Notes under the pieces: model-generated
Seen by the model: the letters and a program-made list of their open reading frames with translations, nothing else
Databases searched by the model: none
Told to the model about the DNA's origin: nothing
Shown: one piece after another, positions 16,118-25,545 of the stretch
How positions within the stretch are numbered: position 1 is the first letter of the stretch
Layout of the letters: each line of letters opens with the position of its first letter
Made by a program: the position numbers and the translations under genes
Assembly (NCBI RefSeq): GCF_000147335.1
Contig: NC_014501.1
Coordinates: forward strand, 5,572,501 to 5,636,500
Direction: 5' to 3'
Source: Gloeothece verrucosa PCC 7822
GTDB taxonomy: Bacteria; Cyanobacteriota; Cyanobacteriia; Cyanobacteriales; Microcystaceae
Length of the DNA stretch: 64,000 bases

Positions 16118-16909
16118 ATGTTAATTCATTTGATTGCTGATTACGGAACCAATGACCCTGCTTTTGCTGAAGTGAGTCAACGGTTGTTACAACATATCCC
16201 TGATGGACAAATTCATTGTCTTTCGGTGCCCCCGTTTAGCACTTTAGCAACGGGTTTTTGGATTGCTCAATTAGGGTTAAATCCTGGCCCAGATAACCGC
16301 TTGATTTATCATAATTGTGCCCCTCGTAAGGATGATTTAGAAGCCCGTCAAAATAATGAGGGGGAAGGGTTGACGTATGCGCTATTGCCCAATGGAGTTA
16401 AAGTGGTTGGCGTTTGGGCGGGTTATACCCTGTCTTTTATTAAAGATATTGCTGAATCGATATACACAATTAAGGTGTCAAGGGGCGGCTCTCAGTTTCG
16501 CTCGCGGGATGTTTTTCCTCAAGGGGCAGCCGCTATTGTTCAAGGCGATGTTAGTTTATTAGGAGAACAGATTTTTCCCGAGCAAATCCCGGATTATCCA
16601 GGAGATCGCATCGCTTGGGTAGATGGGTATGGTAATATTAAGACCACCATAGTGGCTGATAGGGTGGAGTTAAAACCCCAAACTAAGGTTATTGTGCGGG
16701 TGGGAGATTTGGTGAGTGATGCGGTGTATTCTGATGGAAGTTTTCAGGTGTCTGAGGGAACGTTGGCTTTTGCACCGGGAAGTTCCGGCTGGCAGGTAGA
16801 AGGTAAGCCGCCGCTTAGATGGATGGAGTTGTTTTTGAGAGGGGGTAGCGCTTGGCGGCGCTTTGGCAAGCCAAAAGTTAATCAGGTGGTGAGTTATCAG
16901 GTGATTTGA
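16118..16909 (+). CDS. SAM hydroxide adenosyltransferase (SAM hydrolase, DUF62 family)
   Basis: A 263-residue member of the fluorinase/chlorinase fold family that, outside halogenating strains, hydrolyses S-adenosylmethionine to adenosine and methionine. N-terminal LIADYGTNDPAFAEV holds the catalytic-site Asp; the second conserved segment is FRSRDVFPQGAA and the C-terminal domain has AWVDGYGNIKTTI. No chloride/fluoride pathway genes are nearby, so hydrolysis is the default call. It stands alone and is followed by the convergent DUF29 gene. Confidence 0.85.
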   Translation: MLIHLIADYGTNDPAFAEVSQRLLQHIPDGQIHCLSVPPFSTLATGFWIAQLGLNPGPDNRLIYHNCAPRKDDLEARQNNEGEGLTYALLPNGVKVVGVWAGYTLSFIKDIAESIYTIKVSRGGSQFRSRDVFPQGAAAIVQGDVSLLGEQIFPEQIPDYPGDRIAWVDGYGNIKTTIVADRVELKPQTKVIVRVGDLVSDAVYSDGSFQVSEGTLAFAPGSSGWQVEGKPPLRWMELFLRGGSAWRRFGKPKVNQVVSYQVI

Positions 16910-16976
16910 ACAAATCTTTGGGGCAGTCGTGACCTAAAATATTTGATATAGCTCTCTCGTCTTCACTGTCGAGGTT

Positions 16977-17441
16977 TTATTGCACGGGATACCAGCCATC
17001 TAAGAGCAATTTTTCCAACCAACCATCCGGAAGCCGCGTGGGATACTCAGACTCTAGACGTTTTTTGACTTTTCGTCCATCAGCCCGTTTACCTTCAAGA
17101 ATAGCTAATTTTCTAGCTTCAGGGTAAACAATTTCTACTGCTTCGGGGAAGTAGCGGCTTAATATTCCGTCTTGGATCTCATTACGAATTCTAGCCCGAT
17201 GTTCGTCAATGGAATTATACCAACTGTTTGTCATCCAGTCAGGAGCATCCCTTTGAACGTATAGTTTGATCAGATGGGCAATCAAAATAATTAAGTTGCT
17301 TCTTAAAGTTTTTCTCGGATCTCCGATTTCTAAATCTTCTATTAAATGCTCAACATCAACGGCATCCCAATCTTTACGGGCTAATGCGGCGATCTGTGCC
17401 TGTTTCCATAAGGTATAATCAGTCTCGTAGGTATTAATCAT
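16977..17441 (-). CDS. DUF29 family protein
   Basis: A 154-residue protein with the DUF29 signature: YETDYTLWKQAQIAALARKDWDAVDVEHLIEDLE, then HLIKLYVQRD, RNEIQDGILSRYFPEAVEIVYPEARKLA and a C-terminal LPDGWLEKLLLDGWYPV. DUF29 genes are multi-copy and specific to cyanobacteria. The function is unknown. The divergent neighbour is a UPF0175 antitoxin-like gene 41 bp away, and the area is rich in toxin-antitoxin genes, which fits accessory DNA. Confidence 0.85.
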   Translation of the reverse strand: MINTYETDYTLWKQAQIAALARKDWDAVDVEHLIEDLEIGDPRKTLRSNLIILIAHLIKLYVQRDAPDWMTNSWYNSIDEHRARIRNEIQDGILSRYFPEAVEIVYPEARKLAILEGKRADGRKVKKRLESEYPTRLPDGWLEKLLLDGWYPVQ

Positions 17442-17482
17442 TTTTATTTTAAATTGATATTTTTGATATTACATCCTAAATC

Positions 17483-17737
17483 ATGAGCTTACAGATCTCT
17501 ATTCCCGATTCCATTCTCCAGGCACTTCGTCTACCAGAAAAGCGCATCGAACAAGAACTTTTACATGAGTTAGCTGTTGCTCTTTACTGCCAAGAGTTAT
17601 TATCCTTCGGCAAAGCTAGAGAATTAGCTCAGATGGATAAGTACGAATTTGGGCGGCTGCTTGCCCAACGGGATGTTGTGCGGCACTATAGCTCTGAGGA
17701 ATTGGAAGACGATCTTGCCTATGCCCGCCGTCAGTAA
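17483..17737 (+). CDS. UPF0175 family antitoxin-like protein
   Basis: An 84-residue UPF0175 protein (helix-turn-helix-like): LQISIPDSILQALRL, then QELLHELAVALYCQELLSFGKARELAQMDKYEFGRLLAQR. These usually precede a DUF3368 PIN-fold partner. The partner's start here (17721) overlaps this gene's last codons, as in intact pairs, but the partner is truncated (see 17721-17822). The antitoxin-like gene is therefore probably a survivor of a dismantled module. Confidence 0.85.
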   Translation: MSLQISIPDSILQALRLPEKRIEQELLHELAVALYCQELLSFGKARELAQMDKYEFGRLLAQRDVVRHYSSEELEDDLAYARRQ

Positions 17738-17822
17738 CACATCCCCAATTTTAAATCTAGCAAATGATCTTCAAGTTTTGTGGCTAAATTTATTTCAAGT
17801 TGAGACACTACCTGCCTCATGA
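17721..17822 (+). pseudogene. Truncated DUF3368 (PIN-like) toxin
   Basis: Frame of 33 codons beginning MPAVSNTSPILNLA, the classic DUF3368 N-terminus with its NTSP motif. The frame stops at 17820-17822, and the remaining ~120 residues, with all later acidic active-site residues, are missing. Its ATG overlaps the end of the UPF0175 gene by 17 bp, as in intact pairs. The end of the fragment abuts a convergent PIN gene of another module, which suggests that a deletion joined two modules. Confidence 0.75.
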
Positions 17823-18227
17823 ATATTGATTAATAAACACATCAGGAGTTATAATTTCTATGGTTTGAAAAGGATTTAAAACTAACAAATCTAAATCTCC
17901 TGTTACAATGATATTAGCATTACCGCTAACGGCTAATTCTAAAAATTTATTATCTTTTTCATCTCGGCAAATTGTTATTGTTTCGGTGCTAGAAACAAAT
18001 TCTGATGAAGTCATGAATTTTAGCAAAAATAATTGCCTTTCTTCTAAAGAAAGATACTTGTTAAATTTTTTACGATATAGAACTTGCTCTAATTCATCTA
18101 ATGTTGCTTGAGAGTATAAAATAATAGCTTTTTTCTCCGCTAATTTTACAGCCTCAAAAGGGATAGAATTTTTAAATAGCAATGCACTAATCAAAACATT
18201 AGTATCTATTACTATTTTAATCATCAT
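17817..18227 (-). CDS. PIN-domain toxin, COG1569 type
   Basis: A 136-residue PIN protein: IVIDTNVLISALLF (first Asp), then SQATLDELEQVLYRKKF, CRDEKDNKFLELAV with the middle acidic cluster, and IIVTGDLDLLVL. It is a probable ribonuclease toxin of the PIN_3 group. The start overlaps the stop of the preceding antitoxin gene by about 11 bp, a classic coupled pair. It is convergent with the truncated DUF3368 frame, overlapping it by a few bases. Confidence 0.85.
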   Translation of the reverse strand: MMIKIVIDTNVLISALLFKNSIPFEAVKLAEKKAIILYSQATLDELEQVLYRKKFNKYLSLEERQLFLLKFMTSSEFVSSTETITICRDEKDNKFLELAVSGNANIIVTGDLDLLVLNPFQTIEIITPDVFINQYS

Positions 18228-18444
18228 CTTTATCGGCTAAAATATTTTGCAAAATCTCAGGAGTCAAACCTCTTTTTTGTGCCCGATCAGAAATCTCTGC
18301 CATAACCTCTGTTAAGGTTTTAGTTTGTAAGTTTTTGCGAAAAAATAATTGAATAATTGAGCTTAACTGTTGTTGTGTCTCAGGAGTCGCGCCTTCAAAA
18401 GCTGTCTTAATCTCTTCGTCAACTTCAATTGTAATAATTGCCAT
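18217..18444 (-). CDS. Antitoxin of the PIN pair
   Basis: A 75-residue protein when started at the ATG at 18444 (MAIITIEVDEEIKTAFEGA), preferred to an in-frame TTG seven codons upstream. Residues 1-35 look like a ribbon or helix start (IEVDEEIKTAFEGATPETQQQLSSIIQLFF, shown in part), and the tail is acidic (ILQNILADKDDD). The stop is overlapped by the toxin start. It is predicted to neutralise the PIN toxin and repress the operon; both functions are inference from family and position. Confidence 0.8.
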   Translation of the reverse strand: MAIITIEVDEEIKTAFEGATPETQQQLSSIIQLFFRKNLQTKTLTEVMAEISDRAQKRGLTPEILQNILADKDDD

Positions 18445-18596
18445 TGTTTTAATGAAAAATAACAAATATATATTAATTTATTATTATAACATTTCTTTTT
18501 GTTTGAGCGATCACGAAGTGGCACTGAGCGATCGCATTTGTCGGAGTATTTGCTCTAGTCCTTTGGTTGTCGGTGTTTTGTGTCAAAACTAGCAAT

Positions 18597-21500
18597 TTAG
18601 TTCCACCAACGCCCGACATCTTGAATTGCTCGAAAAACTTCTTTTATAGCTTCTTTGCCGCTAAACTGAAGGATGACAGGAGTTAAATTTTTTATATCTT
18701 GCAAGAAGTCTCGGCGCTCACGACAGGCTAATAGGTGTAGTATTTCTTTCCAGAGAGCAAAGTTGATTCCTGTAGAAATTATTTGAGGTAGCATTTTGCT
18801 AAAGGTTGCGGCACGTTTTAATTTATCTTTAATTGATCGAGCCACAGATAGAGCTTCCTCGATTAATTCTGGCTGATGAGCAATCAATTCACTCAATGCT
18901 CTAGCTCGGTCAGACTTGTCCTTGATAGAGCGAGCAAAACAAACTGCTTTCTCGATGGATACTTTTGCTAGATGAGCAACCAGTTCTCTCAATACACTAG
19001 CTCGGTCGAACTCATCCTCGATAGAGCGAGCAAGAGAAACCGCTTCCTCGATTAATTCTGGCCGATGAGCAACCAGTTCACTCAATGCACTAGCTTGGAG
19101 ATACCCAAACTCGATAGAGTGAGCAACAGAAACCGCTTCCTCGATGGATACTTCTGCCAGATGAGCAACCAGTTCCCTTAATGCACTAGCTCGGAGATAC
19201 CCAGACTCGATAGAGCGAGCAAGAGAAACCGCTTCCTTGATGGATACTTCTGCCAGATGAGCAACCAGTTTACTCAATGCATCATCTCGGTCGAACTCAT
19301 CCTCGATAGAGCGAGCAACAGAAACCACTTCCTCGATTAATTCTGGCCGATGAGCAACCAGTTCACTCAATGCAAAAACTCGGAAATATTCAGACTCGAT
19401 AGAGCGAGCAAGACAAACAGTTTCCTTGATGGATACTTCTGCCAGATGAGCAACCAGTTCACTTAAGGCTCTAGCTCGGAAATATTCAGACTCGATAGAG
19501 CAAGCAAGAGAAACCGCTTCCTCGATAGATACTTTTGCCAGATGAGCAACCAGTTCTCTCAATACACTAGCTCGGTCATACTCATCCTCCATAAAGCGAG
19601 CAAGAGAAATCGCTTCCTCAATTAATTCTGGCCGATGAGCAACCAGTTCACTTAATGCTCTAGCTCGGAAATATTCAGACTCGATAGAGCAAGCAAGAGA
19701 AACCGCTTCCTCAATGGATACTTTTGCCAGATGAGCAACCAGTTCACTCAATGCTCTAGCTCGGTAAGACTTATCCTTGATAGAGCGAGTAAGAGAAACC
19801 GTTTCCTCAATTAATTCTGGCCGATGAGCAACCAGTTCACTTAAGGCTCTAGCTCGGAAATATTCAGACTCGATAGAGCGAGCTACAGATATAGCTTCCT
19901 CGATTAATTTTGGCCGATGAGCAACCAGTCCTCTCAAGGCAAAAACTCGGTAAATATCATCCTTGATAGAGCGAGCTACAGATATAGCTTCCTCGATTAA
20001 TTCTGGCCGATGAGCAACCAGTCCTCTCAAGGCAATAGCTCGGTCGAACTCATCCTCGATAGAGCGAGCTACAGATATAGCTTCCTCGATTAATTCTGGC
20101 CGATGAGCAACCAGTTTTCTCAAGGCAATAGCTCGGTCGAACTCATCCTCGATAGAGCGAGCTACAGATATAGCTTCCTCGATTAATTCTGGCCGATGAG
20201 CAACCAGTTCACTCAATGCAATAGCTCGATAAAACTTATTCTCGATAGAGCGAGTAAGAGAAACCGCTTCCTCGATTAATTCTGGCCGATGAGCAACCAG
20301 TTTTCTCAATGCAATAGCTCGGTCAAACTCATGCTCGATAGAACGAGCAACAGAAACCGCTTTCTCGATGGATACTTTTGCCAGATGAGCAACCAGTTCT
20401 CTCAATGCAATAGCTCGGTCAATCTTATCCTTGATAGAGCGAGCAAGAGAAACCGCTTCCTCGATGGATACTTTTGCTAGATGAGCAACCAGTTTTCTCA
20501 ATGTAAAAGCTCGGTATTTTTCATCCTCTATCGAGCGAGCCACAGAAACCGCTTCAGAAAGTAAGGATGAAGGTAAATAAGGAGCTATAGCGGCTATAGC
20601 TTCAGCCAATTTTTTCTGATCCTGTATCTGCAAAGTGTATGCTAAACCTTGGGCGGGTGTCCATTTTTTCTGCTCAATTAAAGCCGCCATTAACTCAGGG
20701 GGAATATTCCCCGCCAAACTATTCAAACTCGACGTAATCAAAGCATAACGAACCTGTAACCCGACTCCCTCCCATTCCTTCTCATCTGCCAACTCCCAAG
20801 CTTGAGCCGCATCTTGCATAAAGATACTCGTTTTCCCCAAGCTATCACAAGCCCAATACCACCCATTAGCCCCCTCTTCCGTTTCTTCCTGTAATAACTG
20901 GTGTATTTCTGCTGATAAACCCGCCTTTTGTAAATGCCAAGTGAGATGAGCATGAATATACCCATCATCGGGGAGAGTATGCCATAACCCCCCTTCAGTC
21001 TTTGCGCGATAATAATTTAAAAACTGTTGATGTGCGGCTTCTAGGGATAACCCTAATTCGGTTAACTTTTTTCGGGCTAAATCATGTACTAAGTCATGAA
21101 GGCGATAACTTGACTCTTCTTCTGTGGATACTCCTGATAATAATAACGCCTTAGCCCGTAAATATCGCAAACTCTCCCGCGCCTTTCGAGGTTGACAATT
21201 CCAGAGAGTAGCCGCCATCTGGGAAGTAATGCTTACATCTTCTGGCACTATTCCTAACCAAGCAAACTTATCTAAATAATCCTTTGATAACCGTCCCAAA
21301 CTGAGATTAAAAGAAGCCAAAAGACTATATTTTTTCCGCTTTTCTTCTTGGGGTATATCTTCCGCGCCATAAAGATCTAAAGTTTCTAACCTTGCTGTTT
21401 CCCCTTGTAAATCTTCAATTAACTCTCTCAAGGATACCCCATCAGCCGCTTGAGCCGCCGCTAATTCCAACGCTAACGGTAAATAACCTACAGTTTTCGC

Positions 21501-22080
21501 TAAAGTTTGAGCCTGTTTTTTTTGCTTTTCTGTCAACTTTGCCCGCCAAGCATGAGTCAGTAACGCTTCTGCTTGTTCTGGAGTCATCACATCTAAATCA
21601 TACCGTTCTGCTCCCAATATTTTCGCTTCTCGCGTCGTCACCAACACCCGACAACCCGCACCCCCTACCCGAAAAGGTTCTACATCTTCAGGGTTCCATA
21701 CATCATCCACTACTAACAATACCGACTGCTCATAAAGTAACGTCCGCAGGTGTATTGATGCGACTTCTACAGTAGTCGGTTTATAGCTATAATCTCCAAG
21801 TCTTTCTATCCAGCTACAAACTAAAGACAATAAATCCGGTTCTTGTCCTAAAGTCGCCCAGAGAATACCATCGGGAAAATGTGACTGTACCGCCGGCTCG
21901 TAGCATAAAGCGGCGGCTAAGGTAGATTTCCCAATACCCCCTAACCCATAAATTGCACTGATGACTAATGTTCCGGTCTGAGCGGTGTTATCATCGAGTA
22001 ACTTTTGTTTGATCGCTTGACTCTGTTCTGGGCGCTCGACAAAATAGGTAGGTAAACGATGCGCTAAGTTAAATCGAGGT
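18597..22080 (-). CDS. NLR-like STAND protein: NB-ARC plus repeat solenoid (frame-split from its N-terminus)
   Basis: The frame is open to about 22080 although its first start-like codon is TTG at 21830. Upstream of that it encodes the P-loop IYGLGGIGKSTLAAAL, so it has been cut away from its beginning. Further along: VLLVVDDVWNPED (Walker B), RVLVTTRE, VGYLPLALELAAA (GLPLAL box), a winged-helix region, and YRLHDLVHDLARKKL. The C-terminal ~550 residues are ~17 solenoid repeats (see repeat entry). A one-base shift in a nine-A run separates it from the 94-residue N-terminal domain at 22064-22348. Translation would need frameshifting or transcript slippage; otherwise it is a pseudogene. Confidence 0.75.
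18830..20560 (-). repeat. About seventeen 93/96-bp solenoid-coding repeats
   Basis: Alternating units of two kinds: AHRPELIEEAxSxARSIE-type (31 residues) and AHLAKVSIEEAVSxARSI-type (32 residues), each continuing D-x-x-DRAxALRELV. Neighbouring units are nearly identical at DNA level (for example TTCCTCGATTAATTCTGGCC in the plus strand). Helical HEAT/TPR-like packing is likely from the pattern. Near identity implies recent expansion. Confidence 0.9.
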
Positions 22081-22348
22081 TTTTTTTTAGTTCACCAGGA
22101 TACTCTACTGTACTGCGAGTCCGTGAAATAATATCATTCAAAATTTGCTCTACTGGTTCCAACTTACATCCACCAGGAGACTCAGCCCAATTTAATAATG
22201 CCGTTACTCGCTGCCCTTGTGATGCAGGAAAAGGGGGTATAATTCCTGGGGGTGGCTTGAGGGTAAAAATTATCCCATCCAACTGTTCAGGAGTAATGGC
22301 GTTGAGTGTTGTATGCAGTTTTAAACGCTCTTTAGGAGTTTCGGTCAT
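22064..22348 (-). CDS. Effector-associated-domain-like N-terminus of the NLR-like protein
   Basis: A 94-residue frame with an ATG start at 22348 (MTETPKERL). The sequence ITPEQLDGIIFTLKPPPGIIPP followed by ALLNWAESPGGCKLEPVEQIL resembles small effector-associated domains that head cyanobacterial NB-ARC or protease proteins. It ends YPGELKKNLDLT-stop, reading through a run of nine A. A shift of one base in that run joins it in frame with the NB-ARC segment (PRFNLAHRLPTYFVERPEQS). I infer that it is the real start of the downstream protein. Confidence 0.65.
   Translation of the reverse strand: MTETPKERLKLHTTLNAITPEQLDGIIFTLKPPPGIIPPFPASQGQRVTALLNWAESPGGCKLEPVEQILNDIISRTRSTVEYPGELKKNLDLT
22080..22088 (-). 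promoter_or_regulatory. Nine-A homopolymer joining two NLR frames (slippage candidate)
   Basis: On the minus strand the codons read CTA AAA AAA AAC CTC. This includes A AAA AAC, a recognised -1 ribosomal slippery heptamer, and a nine-A run of the kind used for transcriptional slippage in Thermus dnaX. A -1 shift (or one added A) continues as CCT CGA TTT, the NB-ARC frame. No stop codon occurs from there to the P-loop. Whether it slips, or is simply a mutation or assembly error, is unknown. Confidence 0.5.
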
Positions 22349-22584
22349 TGGTTTTTCCCTATACCTGCCTTATTGTCTTCTCCTGGACAGCGGGGCTCAA
22401 GTTTAACATTCTTTTGTTTGATTTAGCTCTCTATTTTTGTTATAGCTATAAAATCCTGATTTGTCAGCAATGAAAGTTAACTAAAAAAACTTGAATTTTC
22501 GACTGCCTATTTTGATTTTAATTTTCGCGCAGAGCCGCTCCAGCCGCAGAGGAGAACGCTGAGAGGTTATTTGTGAGAATATTG

Positions 22585-22602
22585 AGCCTGCGTAGGCAGG
22601 CT
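22585..22602. repeat. Small palindrome in the spacer upstream of the split NLR
   Basis: Perfect 7-bp arms AGCCTGC / GCAGGCT with a GTAG loop. It is of the dispersed type seen in many cyanobacterial spacers. It lies in the ~330-bp spacer between the ClpP-fold protease and the N-terminal NLR frame. Confidence 0.6.
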
Positions 22603-22616
22603 TTGTTCGTGTAGCC

Positions 22617-22679
22617 TCACCATATGCGGGTGTAGGGGCTTTTGTCGTCACCATGTGCGGGTGTAGGGTTTTTTTGTCA
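22617..22679. repeat. Two tandem ~31-bp repeats
   Basis: TCACCATATGCGGGTGTAGG with its continuation is repeated at once as TCACCATGTGCGGGTGTAGG. The second copy runs into the 3' end of the protease gene. No function is evident. Confidence 0.75.
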
Positions 22680-22680
22680 G

Positions 22681-23691
22681 CTAAATATAGAATAATGTTT
22701 GCTCTATTTGATCGCCTTTTCGTTCTGTTTTGCGCCAAGAACTGTCATCATTTAAGCGTGACCACCGTCTTTCTTCAGGGCGATAGTGCCAGTCTACGTC
22801 ATTTTGGTAATATACCTGAATATTTTCTCCTTCTAAAATATTTAGAATTTCATTATTATGATAATTCTGTTCATCAAAATAGGTAAAAGCTTTTTGCCCC
22901 ATTTCTGAATAATATTTATTGAGGTTTAATAAGAGTTTATTGATTTCGGGTTCTAACGGCAGTATGGGCAATCCAATTCTTTTGGCTTCTTCAATGGTAA
23001 TAGGATAACTATGAGATGGATATTCAGAATTTAAATGATTACTGATTTTTTCGGCTTTATATTTATCTTTAATATGATATGATAGGATTTCTGTACAAAC
23101 TTTAATGGAAAGAGAACTCGCTCTATCAACTGCCCCAACTACTAAAGGATGAATATAATTAAATAAGCTTTGATAGGGGTTACTATCATCACTTTTAGCT
23201 TCCTTGCGCCAAAGATTAATGACTCGCGTTAATTCGTCTTGACTGACGGATACTAAATTATTAAACGTATCTACTGGCGATAAATCATGAGTAATAGAGG
23301 TATCTATAGCTGTTAAAAAGGCTAACGGACCCATATAAATTTCATCGGCTCCTAGAGCAATCATGGTTGCCGCAGAGGCACAACCTAGAGGGATTAAAAT
23401 TTTTAAGCATTCGGTATAATGCCGCAATAAATGAACGATTCTTAAAGAGGCTAATCCTGAGCCGCCATTAGATTTTAGAAATAAATAAATTTCCTTTTGA
23501 AAGCCGATTTTTTGTAATATATCTTGTAAGGCTTCTACATCATTTTGACAAATACTTCCCACCGGCGAAGTCCAATACACTAAAACGGTTGAATTTAATT
23601 TTTCCTGTAAATGGCTAATTAAATTTTGCGTTTCTTCAAAAAAAACAGGCGGCTGATTGACTTTTTTGTTGGAAGATAGATGTTCAGTCAT
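22681..23691 (-). CDS. ClpP-fold serine protease (SDH/SppA-like)
   Basis: A 336-residue protein starting at the ATG at 23691 (MTEHLSSN); a TTG lies four codons upstream. The Clp-fold core is visible: IYLFLKSNGGSGLASLRIVH (oxyanion-type Gly-Gly), then IPLGCASAATMIALGADEIYMGP with the probable nucleophile Ser in the ASAAT turn. This resembles the SDH serine protease family. There is no signal peptide or membrane segment. It runs co-directionally toward the split NLR gene, 333 bp away; an effector role with it is possible but unproven. Its C-terminal ~80 residues (YYQNDVDWHYRPEERRW...) are not part of the common fold. Confidence 0.75.
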   Translation of the reverse strand: MTEHLSSNKKVNQPPVFFEETQNLISHLQEKLNSTVLVYWTSPVGSICQNDVEALQDILQKIGFQKEIYLFLKSNGGSGLASLRIVHLLRHYTECLKILIPLGCASAATMIALGADEIYMGPLAFLTAIDTSITHDLSPVDTFNNLVSVSQDELTRVINLWRKEAKSDDSNPYQSLFNYIHPLVVGAVDRASSLSIKVCTEILSYHIKDKYKAEKISNHLNSEYPSHSYPITIEEAKRIGLPILPLEPEINKLLLNLNKYYSEMGQKAFTYFDEQNYHNNEILNILEGENIQVYYQNDVDWHYRPEERRWSRLNDDSSWRKTERKGDQIEQTLFYI

Positions 23692-23865
23692 AGTTGCTTT
23701 CAAGAGTCAAAAGGAAATGGGGTAGCACAATTGAGGAATAAAATCAGTTTTTTATTAAATTTTTAGCCTAATCAACTGTAACTCATTGAATGAGCAAATG
23801 GCTATAGATCTAGAAAATTTTAAGCTTAATTTCAAGATTACGGCCTTTTTGTCCTAAATGAATCA

Positions 23866-25545
23866 TCAATTTTCTGTTTCGTGCCGCTCATAAAATCCTA
23901 TGATGGCAGTATGAAGAGTAAAATAAACATGATCAGAACTTATTAATGTTAAAAGTCCAGAGCGTTGAAGTTGTACATATAAATCTTGTTTCACTCGTGC
24001 CATCGCTAAGGTAATATTTCGCTGTTTCAGTTCATTATAAAATTCTTCTAAAGTATCCACCGCAGTAATATCTAATTCTACAATTGCCTCTGTGTCTAAA
24101 ACGAACCACTCTACCGGCTCAATTTCTGCTTCGATGGCCTCCATTGCTCGCCGCTTAAAATCTTCTACATTGGCAAAGCATAGCGGCGCATCATAACGAT
24201 ATAGCACTAATCCAGGAATGGTTTTAGTGTCGCTCCAATCAGCGATATCATGCAATCCTGGCATTCCTCGTACTTCCCCTAAAACTGCGTCGTGGGGATG
24301 AGCAACACGAGCAAATAAATCTAATATAGATAATCCCACAGCAATAGCTACACCCACTAATATATCTGTGAATAAAACGCCAAAGCTTGTAGCTAGGGCA
24401 AGGGCTAATTCAGTACGTCGGAAATTTTTTAGTCTGATAAATTCGGGGATTTCTATTAATTTAGTAGCGGCATAAATGACTATTGCTCCTAATGCGGCTT
24501 TAGGAAAAAGTGCCAGCACAGGGCGTAAAAATAATAAGACAAAAACAACCACTATTAAAGCCACTAAAGAGAATACTTGACTTTTAGTTCCTAAAGAATC
24601 TCCAATAGTAGTACGACTCCCACTACTGCTAATAGGAAAACCCTGCATCAATCCGTTGCCTAAGTTAGCAATTCCTAAAGCTAATAGTTCTTGATTTGCA
24701 TTAATTTTGTAGTGATTACGACTGGCAAATGCTCTTGCGGTTAACACATTATCTGAATAACCCACTATAGCAATACCAATAGCTGAGGCTATCAAGGGCA
24801 CAAATTCCTCAACCGGGATAACCGGCAGGGCAAAATGAGGTAACCCGGCTGGAATTGTCCCTACCACTGCGACCCCATATTGATCTAATTTAAAAAGAGC
24901 GACTGCTCCGGTTGCTAGTAATACGGCAAATAGTGGCCCGGGCGCATTGGGAAAATAACGCGCAATGGTAAATAAAAAAACTAATACTAATAGGGCTAAG
25001 ATCAATGTGGGCCCATGAATTAGGTCTGTTTTTGCGAAAAATTCCCTTACTTCTCCTAAGACTGTTTCTGATTTCAAGGAAATCCCGCTAATTTTGCCGA
25101 GTTGGCCTGAAATCATAATGATTGCGACTCCTGCCATATAACCGATTAAAATCGGCTTAGACAGCAAGTTAGCCAAAAATCCTAAGCGAAACCCATAACC
25201 AATGATACACACCAGTCCGACTACTCCGGCCAGTACCGACGCTAAACTTGCATAGTTGCTTCCATCGCTAACGCTTAAAGCAGAAATAGCGGCGGCTGTC
25301 ATTACCGCAGTGGTAGATTCTGGACCCACAGATAGTTGAGGAGATGACCCAAATAAGGTATAAAGCATCATAGGTGGTAAAATTGCCCATAGTCCTACTA
25401 CAGGTTCTACCCCGGCTAATTCTCCATAGGCCATACATTGAGGAATGAGATAAGCCGCTACTGTCACTCCTGCTAATAGATCGGCTTTTAACCAAGCTGT
25501 TTGGTAAGACTTTAATCGTTTTAAGCCTGGCATCAGTTTAGTCAT
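23866..25545 (-). CDS. SulP family anion transporter with C-terminal STAS domain
   Basis: A 559-residue protein with 10-14 membrane segments starting DLLAGVTVAAYLIPQCMAYGELAG, then the SulP signature AISALSVSDG... and GLMQGFPISSSGSRTTIGDS. The C-terminal STAS domain is LVLYRYDAPLCFANVEDFKRRAM, then EWFVLDTEAIVELDITAVDTLEEF. SulP members carry sulfate, bicarbonate (BicA) or other anions; the substrate cannot be assigned here. Its ATG overlaps the stop of miaB by one base (TAATG), so the two are translated from one transcript. Confidence 0.9.
   Translation of the reverse strand: MTKLMPGLKRLKSYQTAWLKADLLAGVTVAAYLIPQCMAYGELAGVEPVVGLWAILPPMMLYTLFGSSPQLSVGPESTTAVMTAAAISALSVSDGSNYASLASVLAGVVGLVCIIGYGFRLGFLANLLSKPILIGYMAGVAIIMISGQLGKISGISLKSETVLGEVREFFAKTDLIHGPTLILALLVLVFLFTIARYFPNAPGPLFAVLLATGAVALFKLDQYGVAVVGTIPAGLPHFALPVIPVEEFVPLIASAIGIAIVGYSDNVLTARAFASRNHYKINANQELLALGIANLGNGLMQGFPISSSGSRTTIGDSLGTKSQVFSLVALIVVVFVLLFLRPVLALFPKAALGAIVIYAATKLIEIPEFIRLKNFRRTELALALATSFGVLFTDILVGVAIAVGLSILDLFARVAHPHDAVLGEVRGMPGLHDIADWSDTKTIPGLVLYRYDAPLCFANVEDFKRRAMEAIEAEIEPVEWFVLDTEAIVELDITAVDTLEEFYNELKQRNITLAMARVKQDLYVQLQRSGLLTLISSDHVYFTLHTAIIGFYERHETEN

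Noticed and set aside
22481..22738. 85-residue minus-strand frame in the NLR-protease spacer
   Set aside because: It runs over the palindrome and tandem repeats and into the protease gene's end; low-complexity shadow.
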